DNA of 42,415 nucleotides from an uncultured Bacilli bacterium (GTDB taxonomy: Bacteria > Bacillota_I > Bacilli_A > RF39 > UBA660). Below the pieces are notes generated by a model, which ran no database searches, was not told the origin of the DNA, and was given only the letters and a program-made list of their open reading frames with translations. The stretch spans positions 1 through 42,415 of the forward strand of contig CALVQX010000014.1 of NCBI GenBank assembly GCA_944358405.1. Direction: 5' to 3'. Shown here in pieces: positions 24,509-33,389 of this stretch. Position 1 is the first letter of the stretch; each line of letters begins with the position of its first letter. Position numbers and translations under genes: made by a program.

Positions 24509-25198
24509 ATGAAAAGAAAAAAATTTGGAATTTTATTTCTGATTTCTTTTATTTTTATTTTTTTAATCATTGGATTTTCTATTATTTATCACCAAGTACA
24601 AGAACAAAAGTTAAAAAGGGAAGTTCAACAGTTGATGCAGTTAGATATTACGAAAGATCGATATCAAACTTCTTTGGAAACTTTAGGTTCTTATCGTGTT
24701 GTAGAAAGTGCTATTAAAGAGTATTTGGATAGTTATGCTAGTTCTTTACAAGAAGTCTTACAGATTACAGCTGATGAACAATTTACTCAATTATTGTCTG
24801 TTAATAATTATCAGCAAGATGGTCCTGATTTTATACAGTCTAGGGCGTATATATCTTCTCAGCAAGAAAAGTTTAATGAGCAAATTGATTTATTAATTGA
24901 TTCTTGTAGTGAGGAGGCAATTTCTTCCTATATTCAAGATAAAAATTTGAACGATTTTTATGTTTCTTTATATGAAGATTTGATGTTTGATGATGGCATG
25001 TCCAATGATTTTGTAGCATCACAAAACCTTTTGTTAGAACATAAGGAAGAAATTAATCAAATTTTTCAAGTTAGTTTGAATGTTTTTGATTTTTTGAGTC
25101 TTCATGCAGATTCTTGGAAAATAGAAGATGGAGAAATTCAATTTCAAACTTCTGAGTTATTGAATCAATATAATGCACTTATTGCTCTTATTCCATAA
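24509..25198 (+). CDS. Membrane-anchored hypothetical protein
   Basis: A 229-residue protein with a basic N-terminus (MKRKKFG) and one hydrophobic segment (about residues 7-27). An acidic, Gln/Ser-rich, mostly helical domain follows. There is no lipobox and no clear cleavage site, so it is probably a signal-anchored protein facing outward. AAGGAGA precedes the ATG and a consensus-like promoter lies 36 bases upstream, so it is expressed on its own. It is convergent with spoIVA and shares a terminator with it. Family not recognised. Confidence 0.7.
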   Translation: MKRKKFGILFLISFIFIFLIIGFSIIYHQVQEQKLKREVQQLMQLDITKDRYQTSLETLGSYRVVESAIKEYLDSYASSLQEVLQITADEQFTQLLSVNNYQQDGPDFIQSRAYISSQQEKFNEQIDLLIDSCSEEAISSYIQDKNLNDFYVSLYEDLMFDDGMSNDFVASQNLLLEHKEEINQIFQVSLNVFDFLSLHADSWKIEDGEIQFQTSELLNQYNALIALIP

Positions 25199-25228
25199 AA
25201 AAACTCTAGATTTTATTCTAGAATTTTT
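25198..25228. terminator. Shared terminator between convergent genes
   Basis: TCTAGA (25205-25210) and TCTAGA (25217-25222) form a 6-bp stem with a 6-base loop. An A-run on the left and T-run on the right allow use from both sides. It is short but well placed. Confidence 0.55.
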
Positions 25229-26702
25229 ATATTACGATAGCTATCATGTTGTTTGAACCTTTATTTACTACTTTGGATAGGGTAGTTTGCAATTTAAAGC
25301 GGATATTATCTGGCATTAGATTTATTTTTGATTGAATTCCTTCTTGAACAATAGAGTCTAGGCTACGGCCAAAAATTTCACTTTTCCAAATTTCATTTGG
25401 ATTTTTATCATGATCTTTCATTAGGTAATCGATTAATTCCTTGCTTTGTACTTCACTTCCTATAATTGGTTCAAAAGTAGATTCTACATCGACTCGAATC
25501 ATATGAATTGATGGAGCTACTGCTTTTAATTTTACTCCATATCTAGGTCCTTGTTTTACAATCTCTGGTTTATCTAGTTTCATATCTTCTATAGATGGTG
25601 TTGCTACTCCATAGCCTGTTTGTTTTACCATTTTTAATGCATATTTAATTTGGTCATATTCTTTTTTAGCAATATTGAATTCTTGGAATAGAGCTAATAG
25701 ATCTGCTTTATTTTTGACATCAATTTTAATAATATCTGTTAGTGTTTTGTTGTATAAATCTGCTGGTGCAGTTAGGGTTACTGTAATAATTCCTGTTGAT
25801 GGATCTACATCTGATAAATAACTTTTTTCAATCATTTCATTTGTTAAAAAATGGTTGGTAATATTGTCAATATCCTTTAATTTATCGATTTCTACAACAC
25901 TTTCTTTGATTGAATCGATGTAACTTTTCTTTACTGGATGATCTGGATTTAAAATAGCAATCCATTCTGGCATGTTTACTTTTACTTCTAATACAGGAAA
26001 TTCATATAATGCTTCTCGTAAAATATCATACATATCTTTTTCATTCATAGCTTCAATACTAATAGGAAGGACTGGAACATTATGTTCTTCTTTTAATTTT
26101 TCTGCTAGTTTTTCTGTTTCTGGTAAGGTAGGATGAGTGGAATTTAAAATCACGATAAATGGTTTGCCAATACTTTTTAGTTCATTTATGACTCTTGTTT
26201 CTGCTTCTAAATAGTCTGTTCTATTAAATTCTCCAATGGAACCATCAGTAGTGATGACAATTCCGATGGTAGAGTGATCTTTGATTACTTTTTCTGTTCC
26301 TATTTCTGCTGCCTCAATAAAAGGAATTTCTTCATTATACCATGGAGTTTTTACCATTCTTGGACCATTTTCATCACTGGCACCTATTGCTTTATCGATC
26401 ATGTATCCTACGCAATCTATTAATCTGATATTGCAGGTAAAGTCATCAATTTTTATATTAGCTGCATTATTTGGCACGAATTTTGGTTCTGTTGTCATGA
26501 TTGTTTTTCCCGCGGCACTTTGAGGAATTTCATCTAAGGCTCTTTTTCTTTCATATTCATCTTCAATATTTGGAACAATTAAAGTTTCTACCATTCTTTT
26601 TATAAATGTTGATTTTCCTGTTCTTACGGCACCTACTACTCCTAGATAGATATCTCCGCCACTTCGCTTCGCAATATTTTTAATAATTTCTTGTTTATCC
26701 AT
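25227..26702 (-). CDS. spoIVA: Stage IV sporulation protein A, spore coat morphogenetic ATPase
   Basis: A 491-residue protein, nearly the length of Bacillus SpoIVA (492). The N-terminus GGDIYLGVVGAVRTGKST carries the Walker A motif (about 24-32). QSAAGKTIMTTEPKFVPN, DCVGY, GIVITTDGSIG and FGRSLDSIVQEGIQ are all strongly conserved SpoIVA blocks, and the C-terminus ends in the hydrophobic MIAIVI. In the mother cell SpoIVA binds SpoVM on the forespore membrane and polymerises with ATP hydrolysis to form the coat basement layer. The ATG at 26702 is nine bases after GGAG; a GTG two codons earlier is too close to it. The region upstream holds TTGACA and TATAAG-like boxes and no clean sigma-E site. 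Confidence 0.97.
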   Translation of the reverse strand: MDKQEIIKNIAKRSGGDIYLGVVGAVRTGKSTFIKRMVETLIVPNIEDEYERKRALDEIPQSAAGKTIMTTEPKFVPNNAANIKIDDFTCNIRLIDCVGYMIDKAIGASDENGPRMVKTPWYNEEIPFIEAAEIGTEKVIKDHSTIGIVITTDGSIGEFNRTDYLEAETRVINELKSIGKPFIVILNSTHPTLPETEKLAEKLKEEHNVPVLPISIEAMNEKDMYDILREALYEFPVLEVKVNMPEWIAILNPDHPVKKSYIDSIKESVVEIDKLKDIDNITNHFLTNEMIEKSYLSDVDPSTGIITVTLTAPADLYNKTLTDIIKIDVKNKADLLALFQEFNIAKKEYDQIKYALKMVKQTGYGVATPSIEDMKLDKPEIVKQGPRYGVKLKAVAPSIHMIRVDVESTFEPIIGSEVQSKELIDYLMKDHDKNPNEIWKSEIFGRSLDSIVQEGIQSKINLMPDNIRFKLQTTLSKVVNKGSNNMIAIVI

Positions 26703-26740
26703 ATACACATTCTCCTTATACAGTTAACTTTATGTATATT

Positions 26741-26773
26741 GTCAAAAAAAAAGAACGATTTTTTATCATTCTT
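26741..26773 (-). terminator. Terminator of the zinc-ribbon membrane protein gene
   Basis: On the minus strand a 9-bp stem (26773-26765 with 26759-26751, one G-U pair) is followed by a run of nine T. The stem includes the gene's TGA stop. Confidence 0.85.
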
Positions 26774-27782
26774 TGTAAGTTATTGAATTTAGTATTTGTT
26801 GATAATAATCATTACAAATGGAATCTTCTTTATCGTTATTTGTTTCTATGATATACATTACATTAGAGTCTTTCATGGCATATCTATTTTCTGTTTCATA
26901 ATTTTTTTCTATTGTTAAATGTTGCCATTCTTTATTTTTTATAATAATACTTTCCATTGGTGATACAGAGTCATTTTGGCTAGTATAAGTTGTTTCGTTT
27001 AAATACTCTTTTGCATTTTCATAAAAGTTTGCATAGTCATTTATAGAAAATGAAATACTACAATAGTTTGTATCAGTATAAAGGTTATAAGTACTTAGAT
27101 CGTCATATTCTATTTTTTCAAATCCTTTTGGAATTGTGTAAGTAATATCTCCTATTGTAAAATTTTGTTCTACATTCAATTCGATAGTTTCTGTTTTGTT
27201 ATATTTGTATATATTGAATGCTATTAATGGTACTAGTGAAAATAGTATTATTAAGAGTATTGTTCCGAAAATGTTTGTTCCACCTTTTTTTCTGCATTGT
27301 TCTAGTAGGGTATCTTTTCCTGCGTTGGTATTTTGTTGTTTTATTTTTTTTACTCTATTTTCTACGGTCTTTAAATATATTGTAGAAAATCCTATTGTTA
27401 ATGATAGGTGTATAATGAAAAGTAGGGGAGTTAAAATGGATAAAAAAATACTTATTAATATGTAGCTTAGTGATAATATATATAATTTTCTGTAGAAGAA
27501 ATATATTGAACCAAAGAAAAAGGTTGGTATTGAGAATTTTGAACTTTTGATTTTATTATAATTTTTTCCTGCATAAGCTTCAATTAAGTCTTCTTCTTTT
27601 CCAAAACTATATTGAATACTATATGCATATTGTTCTTCATGGGATGTTGATTTTACATTGGGTTCTTGTTCCTTTGAACTTGGGTAGTTATAGCGGTTTA
27701 ATTCCTCTAAAACATCTGCACCACAATGAGGACAATACTTTTGATTATCTTCTACTTTTGTACCACATCTAAAACAATACAT
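26766..27782 (-). CDS. Zinc-ribbon membrane protein between spoIVA and spoVIF
   Basis: A 338-residue protein. A zinc ribbon with Cys3, Cys6, Cys17 and Cys20 (CFRCG...CPHCG) opens the protein. A cytosolic linker follows, then about three membrane helices (about 88-150 and 171-192), and an outer domain of about 140 residues beginning near FTIGDITYTIPKGFEKIEYD. The middle resembles zinc-ribbon proteins with DUF2628-like helices. AAGGTGG precedes the ATG. It lies between two sporulation genes on the same strand, so a sporulation role is possible; no function is known. Confidence 0.75.
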   Translation of the reverse strand: MYCFRCGTKVEDNQKYCPHCGADVLEELNRYNYPSSKEQEPNVKSTSHEEQYAYSIQYSFGKEEDLIEAYAGKNYNKIKSSKFSIPTFFFGSIYFFYRKLYILSLSYILISIFLSILTPLLFIIHLSLTIGFSTIYLKTVENRVKKIKQQNTNAGKDTLLEQCRKKGGTNIFGTILLIILFSLVPLIAFNIYKYNKTETIELNVEQNFTIGDITYTIPKGFEKIEYDDLSTYNLYTDTNYCSISFSINDYANFYENAKEYLNETTYTSQNDSVSPMESIIIKNKEWQHLTIEKNYETENRYAMKDSNVMYIIETNNDKEDSICNDYYQQILNSITYKE

Positions 27783-27827
27783 ATTTCCACCTTCTTGCTT
27801 TATTTTACCATATTTTTTTTATAAGAA

Positions 27828-27847
27828 AAATACCTGAAAAGGTATTT
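27828..27847 (-). terminator. Terminator of spoVIF
   Basis: AAATACCT-TTTC-AGGTATTT on the minus strand, followed by a T-rich tail. The stem begins inside the stop codon of the gene. Confidence 0.85.
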
Positions 27848-28085
27848 AGAACATTTTATCGATATTTTGGGGAATATTATCTTTCATGATTGCATTTATG
27901 ATTTTATCTTCTTTTTCTTTTGTTACTTCTTTTCCTGTCATTGTACTGATATCTTTTACGATTTCTCTTAGGGTTTTTTCATCCTTCATATTGGAATCTT
28001 GAAGTTTTTTAGCTAGAGAAAGAATTGTTTCTTTATCTACATTCGTCTTATTTTCTACTCGTTTAAAAAAGTTATCACCAAACAT
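27846..28085 (-). CDS. spoVIF: Stage VI sporulation protein F-like
   Basis: A 79-residue protein with FFKRVENKTNVDKETIL, LAKKLQDSNMKDEKTLREIV and KEVTKEKEDKIINAI. These match, as I recall the family, the SpoVIF pattern of KxTgV, SLQ, KDEKTxR and SKEKEDKIV. In Bacillus SpoVIF is made in the mother cell under sigma-K and stabilises GerE, so it affects late coat genes. AGGAGG precedes the ATG. It is an isolated gene with its own terminator. The spacing to the next upstream gene (113 bases) is AT-rich and could hold a sigma-K or sigma-E promoter, which I cannot identify with confidence. Confidence 0.82.
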   Translation of the reverse strand: MFGDNFFKRVENKTNVDKETILSLAKKLQDSNMKDEKTLREIVKDISTMTGKEVTKEKEDKIINAIMKDNIPQNIDKMF

Positions 28086-28178
28086 AGTAACCTCCTATAT
28101 ATTTAATATATGCATAGGTTATTTTTGTTTGCTATTATTTTTGTTCTATAGAAATTAAAATATTTATAATAAAAAAAT

Positions 28179-28199
28179 AGCTTATGATAAAGCTTTTTT
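28179..28199 (-). terminator. Terminator of the der / SHOCT-like operon
   Basis: A 5-bp core AGCTT/AAGCT (28190-28194 with 28179-28183) is extended by A/T pairs around one mismatch, with a run of seven T on the minus strand. Confidence 0.6.
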
Positions 28200-28501
28200 T
28201 ATTTTTCTCTTCTTTTTCCTAATTCTATACATTTTTTGTTAAATTCTTCGAAGGAAATTAGTCCTTGTTCTAGTCTTTCATGAAGCATTGCTAAAGATTT
28301 ATCAGACATATCACTTTTGTTTGTTGGATCTACGTGTTGTTGTGAACTGATATCTTTTACGAAAATATTTTTTGGTTGAGATATTTGTTCTTGGAATTGT
28401 TGATTTTTATTGATATATTGGTTGTTTTCAAAATGGTTTCCTAGGGGGTTGGTAAATTCTTTTGGTTGGTTATTATTATTAAAATTATTATCTATTAGCA
28501 T
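28199..28501 (-). CDS. Asn/Gln-rich protein with a C-terminal SHOCT-like motif
   Basis: A 100-residue protein. Residues 1-65 are low-complexity, rich in Asn and Gln (NNFNNNNQPK). The last 30 residues (LAMLHERLEQGLISFEEFNKKCIEL) have the helix-turn-helix pattern L..L...G.IS.EEF...K of SHOCT domains, which are short oligomerisation modules. It starts one base after the der stop (TAATATG), so it is translated by coupling with der. GGAG is nine bases before the ATG. Function unknown; the link to der may be only transcriptional. Confidence 0.7.
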   Translation of the reverse strand: MLIDNNFNNNNQPKEFTNPLGNHFENNQYINKNQQFQEQISQPKNIFVKDISSQQHVDPTNKSDMSDKSLAMLHERLEQGLISFEEFNKKCIELGKRREK

Positions 28502-28502
28502 A

Positions 28503-29810
28503 TTATTCGTCTCCGTTTCTATTTTTAAATTGTAATATTATGGGAGTTCCTGTAAAATCAAAGTTTTCTCTTATTTTATTTTCTAGATATCTTTCATATG
28601 AGAAGTGGACTAGTCCTTTATTATTTACACGTAATGTAAATTTTGGTGGTTTGATTCCTGTTTGATTTGAGAAGTAAATTTTTAATCTTTTTCCTTTGTA
28701 AGATGGTGGAATATTTAATTGATAGGCATCAGAAATTACTTCATTTAAAACGCTGGTTTTTACTTCTTTTTTGATATTTTCGGCAACTTTTATCACTTCT
28801 GGCATTAGTGTATGGATACGCTTTTTTGTTAAAGCAGATAAAAAAACGATTGGAGCATAGGTGGCAAACTGAAATTCTGCTCTCATTTGTTTTTCAAATT
28901 CTTGGATACTAGTATCTTTTTTGGTATCCCATTTGTTGACGACGAAAATAATTCCTTTTCCTCTTTCAATGGCATATCCTGCAATGTGTTTGTCGTGTTC
29001 TTTGATTCCTTCTTCTGCATTAATTACTACTAGGCAAATATCACTGCGATCGATTGCTTTTAGAGAGCGAAGCAGACTATATTTTTCGATGGATTCAAAA
29101 ATGCGTCCTTTTTTTCTCATTCCTGCAGTGTCGATTAAAATGTACTCTTCATTATGGTATTTTAATATCGAGTCGATGGAGTCTCGTGTTGTTCCAGCAA
29201 TATCAGATACTACAACTCTTTCTTCGTTTAATAACGCATTCATTAGACTGCTTTTTCCCACATTAGGTCTACCAATAATACAAAATTTTAGTCTTTCATC
29301 TTCTGTTTTTTCCTGTGTGGGAAAATCTATGGTTACGGCATCCATTAGTTCACTAAACCCTGTATTGTGGATACTACTGATTGGAATATAAGTATCAAAA
29401 CCTAATTCATAAAAGTCATATATGTTTTCTTTTGCTTCTTTGGTGTCTATTTTATTAATAGCAACGATCACTTTTTTTTGGCTTTTTCTTAGAAGATCTT
29501 TTACTACTAAATCATTTGTAGTTAATCCTTCTTTTCCATCTACTAAAAAGATAATTACATCTGCTTCTTTTACTGCAATTTCTGCTTGAATTTTGATTTC
29601 TTCGTTGAATGCTAATTTGCTTTCATCAATTCCACCTGTATCGATTAAATAAAATTTTTTTTGTTGATATGTTGCTTCTTGATAGATTCGATCTCTTGTT
29701 ACACCTGGGACATCTTCGATGATTGATATTTTTTTTTCAACAATTTTATTAAATAAAGTTGATTTTCCAACGTTTGGACGTCCAATTAAAGCAACGGTTG
29801 GTAATGCCAT
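28503..29810 (-). CDS. der: Ribosome assembly GTPase Der (EngA)
   Basis: A 435-residue protein with two tandem GTPase domains and a KH-like C-terminal domain. The first domain has GRPNVGKST (about 10-18), DTGG and NKID. The second has GRPNVGKSS (about 180-188), DTAG and NKWD. The KH-like domain spans about residues 350-430, with PPKFTLRVNNKGLVHFSYERYLEN as its landmark. Der is essential for 50S maturation. A TGA-TATAAT extended -10 lies just upstream on the minus strand, and GGAGGGG precedes the ATG. In Bacillus der lies near spoIVA and hbs, as here. Confidence 0.97.
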   Translation of the reverse strand: MALPTVALIGRPNVGKSTLFNKIVEKKISIIEDVPGVTRDRIYQEATYQQKKFYLIDTGGIDESKLAFNEEIKIQAEIAVKEADVIIFLVDGKEGLTTNDLVVKDLLRKSQKKVIVAINKIDTKEAKENIYDFYELGFDTYIPISSIHNTGFSELMDAVTIDFPTQEKTEDERLKFCIIGRPNVGKSSLMNALLNEERVVVSDIAGTTRDSIDSILKYHNEEYILIDTAGMRKKGRIFESIEKYSLLRSLKAIDRSDICLVVINAEEGIKEHDKHIAGYAIERGKGIIFVVNKWDTKKDTSIQEFEKQMRAEFQFATYAPIVFLSALTKKRIHTLMPEVIKVAENIKKEVKTSVLNEVISDAYQLNIPPSYKGKRLKIYFSNQTGIKPPKFTLRVNNKGLVHFSYERYLENKIRENFDFTGTPIILQFKNRNGDE

Positions 29811-29902
29811 ATTATCCCCTCCAATTCATTGGTATTATATCATAGAATTGTCAACTAGCAAATAATTTTTCTTTTCTTTTTTACTATGGGTTTGTTTTAT
29901 GT

Positions 29903-29908
29903 TATACT
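29903..29908 (+). promoter_or_regulatory. Extended -10 promoter of the membrane protein pair
   Basis: TATACT preceded by TGT, with TTTACT 17 bases upstream (29880-29885). Confidence 0.55.
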
Positions 29909-29930
29909 TATTATAATGGAGGATGATGTT

Positions 29931-30800
29931 ATGAATTTAGAAGAGAAGAAAAAAGGATTAGAGTGGTATGATAATCCAACGCTTATTACTAATTTAATTA
30001 TAGGATTAATTGCTCTTATTATTATTTTGAGTCAATCTTTTGCTATTAATAATAATCTTAGTACTACCAGTATGTTACGTAATATTTTGAATCATAATAG
30101 TACTTATTTAATTGTTTTAGTTTATTTTGTTTTTTTGAAGACAAAGTTTGGTAAAAAGTATTTTGATTTTTTGAATTTGTTTTTAATTTTATTGTATTTT
30201 ATTACTTTTATTACCTCTATTCTGACAGTATTTCAATCCTTTGGATTATCTACACTTTTATCTTTGGCTTTACATGCATTATTATTTGTATATTTATTTC
30301 ATACTTTTTTAAGAGGAACTCGTTTTTGGAAAGAGTTTAGTTTAGAAAAATCACCATTTAATGAACTTACTAATGACTGGTATTTTTATGCTATTGTGAT
30401 CGTTTCTATTTCGGTTTTGGCAGTTCAATTGATTTCTGTTGCTTCTTTTGATGGAACTGTTTTGGCTGTATTTGATTGGATTTATGCACTTTTATTTGCT
30501 CGCTATATTTATTTATATTTTGTTTTTTTAGAAAAAAAGAAAAAGAATACGCATCATTCGGGTAATTTTGATAAATATAAGGAAAAGGCAGCACAACTTA
30601 CACAAAATATTAAAGAAAAAGTTCAAGATGTTTATGAAAATTTTGATATGGATGAAAAAATCAATGATGTTAAGGAAAAAATTTCTGTTGTTGTTTCAGG
30701 TGATTCTGAGGTAGAACAAAAAGTGGAAAAGAAAAAGTCTTATAAGCAAAGTAGTAAAAAAATTAATAAAGAAAAAGCTTTGAAGAAAGGGGAAAAATAA
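29931..30800 (+). CDS. Polytopic membrane protein with Lys-rich helical tail, unknown function
   Basis: A 289-residue protein with five or six hydrophobic segments (about residues 18-200). A Lys/Glu-rich amphipathic tail follows (about 205-289, YKEKAAQLTQNIKEKVQDVYE) that ends in a strongly basic stretch. It is probably a cytoplasmic-membrane protein with a cytosolic tail that might bind nucleic acid or lipid head groups. The ATG at 29931 is eight bases after GGAGG; a longer reading frame from 29886 overlaps the promoter. It is followed two bases later by a second small membrane protein. Not recognised. Confidence 0.72.
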   Translation: MNLEEKKKGLEWYDNPTLITNLIIGLIALIIILSQSFAINNNLSTTSMLRNILNHNSTYLIVLVYFVFLKTKFGKKYFDFLNLFLILLYFITFITSILTVFQSFGLSTLLSLALHALLFVYLFHTFLRGTRFWKEFSLEKSPFNELTNDWYFYAIVIVSISVLAVQLISVASFDGTVLAVFDWIYALLFARYIYLYFVFLEKKKKNTHHSGNFDKYKEKAAQLTQNIKEKVQDVYENFDMDEKINDVKEKISVVVSGDSEVEQKVEKKKSYKQSSKKINKEKALKKGEK

Positions 30801-30801
30801 T

Positions 30802-31143
30802 ATGAATATGTTCGAAGAAATTGAACGGGAGAAAACTCAACTTCCTAAGATTAAATCGATTGAGAAAGAGGTTGGTAAGTATACTTTTAATTGGTATCAA
30901 AAGTTTGCGATTGTTACTTACATTGTCTGTTTTGCTTTAGGAATCATTTTTGGAAATATTTTCCCCGCTTGTAGTTCTAGTTCTGGTTTATATGTAGATA
31001 CCTGTGTTACCACTGAATTTAATTTTTCTTTAATGATTTTCTTCTGGTTTGTTAGCTTTTTGCTATGCTTGTTTTTCTTTGCTATTGGTCATATTATTTC
31101 TCTACTTACCTCAATTAATGAAAAGTTGGGAAAAAGATCGTAA
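30802..31143 (+). CDS. Small two-helix membrane protein
   Basis: A 113-residue protein with a cytosolic N-terminus (about 35 residues), a membrane helix (about 36-56), a short outer loop containing two Cys, and a second helix (about 75-98). The last residues are basic. It starts two bases after the preceding membrane protein, with GAAAGGGG as the ribosome-binding site, so the two form an operon. The loop cysteines might form a disulfide outside the cell. No family recognised. Confidence 0.7.
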   Translation: MNMFEEIEREKTQLPKIKSIEKEVGKYTFNWYQKFAIVTYIVCFALGIIFGNIFPACSSSSGLYVDTCVTTEFNFSLMIFFWFVSFLLCLFFFAIGHIISLLTSINEKLGKRS

Positions 31144-31239
31144 ATTTCTTTTATATTTCTTGCAATTTATAGTAAAACATGGTAAGTTTTATATGTAAGC
31201 ATAATCAATGCTTAATCAGATATAGGGAGGTATTTATTG

Positions 31240-31512
31240 ATGAAAAAAGTTGAATTAGTAGAAGCTGTTGCTAATGATACTGGATTAACAAAATCAGATG
31301 CAACAAAAGCAATTGATGCTACATTCAAAGCTATTACAGATGCATTAGTAAAGGGTGATAAAGTACCAATTGTTGGTTTTGGAACTTTTGATGTATCTAA
31401 GAGAGCAGCACGTGAAGGACGTAATCCTAGAACTGGGGAAAAAGTTACTATCGCTGCTAGAAATGCAGTTACTTTCAAGGCTGGAACTGCTTTAAAAGAT
31501 GCTGTAAACTAG
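31240..31512 (+). CDS. hup: DNA-binding protein HU
   Basis: A 90-residue HU-family nucleoid protein: MKKVELVEAVA start, an N-terminal helical pair, the IVGFGTFDV strand, and the DNA-inserting arm ending in GRNPRTGEKVTI (about 60-72), with AFKAGxxLKDAV-like C-terminus (VTFKAGTALKDAVN). It compacts and bends DNA. GGGAGG is nine bases before the ATG at 31240; an adjacent in-frame TTG is the alternative. Its position beyond der and spoIVA parallels hbs of Bacillus. Confidence 0.97.
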   Translation: MKKVELVEAVANDTGLTKSDATKAIDATFKAITDALVKGDKVPIVGFGTFDVSKRAAREGRNPRTGEKVTIAARNAVTFKAGTALKDAVN

Positions 31513-31529
31513 TTTTTATTTTCGAGTTA

Positions 31530-31556
31530 AAGGAATCCTTTTTGGGTTCTTTTTTC
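31530..31556 (+). terminator. Terminator of hup
   Basis: A 9-bp stem with two G-U pairs (31530-31538 with 31544-31552), loop TTTTT and a T-run. Confidence 0.7.
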
Positions 31557-31589
31557 TTTTTGTGTTATAATATTGTTGGTGGTGAAAAT

Positions 31590-32681
31590 ATGCTTGAATC
31601 AGCTTTGAAGTTTATTAAGGAGATTTGTGACCATGGATTTACGGCTTATATTGTGGGAGGCTTTGTTAGGGATTATATTTTAAAAGTTGAATCTAATGAT
31701 ATTGATGTAGCAACAAATGCGAAACCTAAAGAGATCAAGGAAATTTTTGAGAATAGTTGTTTGCCTTCTGAAGACTATGGTTCTGTTACAGTTATGAAAT
31801 GGGGAATACGATTTGAAGTGACTACCTTTCGAAAAGAGATTAGTTATGTTAATAATCGTAAACCTGCGGAGATTCAGTATATTGATGATTTATACCAAGA
31901 CTTATTGAGAAGAGATTTTACGATTAATACGATTTGTATGAATTTTGAGGGGGAAATCATTGATTTTTTGGGTGGACAAGATGATTTGGAAGCTCATGTG
32001 ATTCGCACGGTTGGACTAGCTAAAGAAAGGTTTGAAGAGGATTGTCTTAGAATTCTTAGGGCAGTTCGTTTTGCTACAATTTTAGATTTTCAGTTAGATG
32101 ATAGTGTGATTGCGGCAATTAAGGAGAAAAAGTATTTATTGAAGAATCTATCTTATTATAGGAAAAAAGAAGAATTAGATAAGATTTTTACTAGTAGCAA
32201 AGCATCTTTGGGAATTCAGCTTTTATTGCAGTTAGGACTGGATAAAGATTTGGAGCTAGAACGATTAGGGGAGATTACAAAAACAGATAGTTTGATTGCT
32301 GTATGGAGTATTTTAGATGTTGTTGATAAATATCCTTTTTCTAATAATGAAAAGTCTTTGATTAAAGAGATAAATGAGGCAAGGAAATTAAATAATTTAG
32401 ATCCTATGGCTTTGTATCGCTATGGTTTATATGCAAATAGTGTTGCTGGATATATTAAAGGATTAGATAAGAAAAAAATTGCTGAATCCTATCAAAATTT
32501 AGTGATTCATTCTAGAAAAGATTTAGATATTACAACAGAGGAAATTTTATCTTTTTTGAAAAGGAAGCCTGGAAATTATTTAAAAGATATCTATTGCGAT
32601 TTAGAGCATGAAGTTTTATATCGACGTCTTCCTAATCAAAAACAAGAAATTTTTGCTTATTTACAAAAAAATTATTTGTGA
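31590..32681 (+). CDS. cca: CCA-adding tRNA nucleotidyltransferase / poly(A) polymerase family
   Basis: A 363-residue class II nucleotidyltransferase. The active site is GGFVRDYIL and NDIDVATNA (about residues 20-43), with the catalytic Asp pair in DID. RRDFTINTICMN (about 110) is the neck-domain motif and RILRAVRFA follows. It adds or repairs the CCA end of tRNA; sequence alone does not exclude a poly(A) polymerase role, but Bacilli normally have only the CCA enzyme. The ATG at 31590 follows GGTGGTG. A TGT-TATAAT extended -10 lies at 31563-31571, so the gene has its own promoter. Confidence 0.9.
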   Translation: MLESALKFIKEICDHGFTAYIVGGFVRDYILKVESNDIDVATNAKPKEIKEIFENSCLPSEDYGSVTVMKWGIRFEVTTFRKEISYVNNRKPAEIQYIDDLYQDLLRRDFTINTICMNFEGEIIDFLGGQDDLEAHVIRTVGLAKERFEEDCLRILRAVRFATILDFQLDDSVIAAIKEKKYLLKNLSYYRKKEELDKIFTSSKASLGIQLLLQLGLDKDLELERLGEITKTDSLIAVWSILDVVDKYPFSNNEKSLIKEINEARKLNNLDPMALYRYGLYANSVAGYIKGLDKKKIAESYQNLVIHSRKDLDITTEEILSFLKRKPGNYLKDIYCDLEHEVLYRRLPNQKQEIFAYLQKNYL

Positions 32682-32711
32682 TATGATAAATCATTAGAAA
32701 GGATTGATTGG

Positions 32712-33389
32712 ATGAAGTCTTCTAAATTAGTTGATATATTTAAACAAGGTAATATTGTTATTCCTCTTTTTTTATTACAACATTATAAAGATTTTCAGTT
32801 AAAGTTAGAAGAGTTTATTTTTTTAATGTATTTATATCATTGTGGTGGTTCTTTTTTATTCGATCCTAAGAAGTTTGGTGAAGATTTAAATTTGCCTATT
32901 TCTGATGTTATGAATTATATTGATATTCTTACAGAAAAAAAATTAATTCGAGTAGAAGTTGTAAAGAATGATAAGGGATTAATGGAAGAGACTGTTTTGT
33001 TAGATGATTTTTATAATCGATTATCTTTTTTTATGATGGATCAAGCGAATGATACTTCTAATAGTGCAAAATCTAATATTTTTGAGATTGTAGAAAAAGA
33101 GTTTGGGAGAACACTTAGTCCTATGGAATATGAAATTATTAAGGCTTGGTTAGATAACCAAATAAGTGAAGAATTGATTCGGGAAGCTATTAAAGAAGCT
33201 ACTTTTAATGGGGTATCTAATTTAAGATATATTGATAAGATTTTATATGAATGGGGAAAATTAGGGATTAAGACAGTTGTAGATGTAGAAGAACATCGAA
33301 AGAAGAGAAATCAGAAGTTAAAAGAAGAGAATAAGCAGGATGTGGATTTAGAGCTTATGGATTGGAATTGGTTTGATGAAGACGAGTAG
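32712..33389 (+). CDS. dnaD: Replication initiation protein DnaD
   Basis: A 225-residue protein with an N-terminal winged-helix region (about 1-95). The DnaD/DnaB_2 domain follows (about 115-185), with SPMEYEIIKAWLDNQ and the YIDKILYEWGKLG motif that binds DNA. DnaD loads helicase at oriC and at restarted forks in Bacillota. The tail is charged and ends in an acidic stretch. Its last 14 bases overlap nth, as in the dnaD-nth pair of Bacillus. A TGA-TATGAT -10 lies at 32679-32687, overlapping the cca stop. Confidence 0.92.
   Translation: MKSSKLVDIFKQGNIVIPLFLLQHYKDFQLKLEEFIFLMYLYHCGGSFLFDPKKFGEDLNLPISDVMNYIDILTEKKLIRVEVVKNDKGLMEETVLLDDFYNRLSFFMMDQANDTSNSAKSNIFEIVEKEFGRTLSPMEYEIIKAWLDNQISEELIREAIKEATFNGVSNLRYIDKILYEWGKLGIKTVVDVEEHRKKRNQKLKEENKQDVDLELMDWNWFDEDE

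Noticed and set aside
28921..29391. 156-codon plus frame opposite der
   Set aside because: It lies entirely antisense to the highly conserved GTPase domains and has no ribosome-binding site or recognisable domain.
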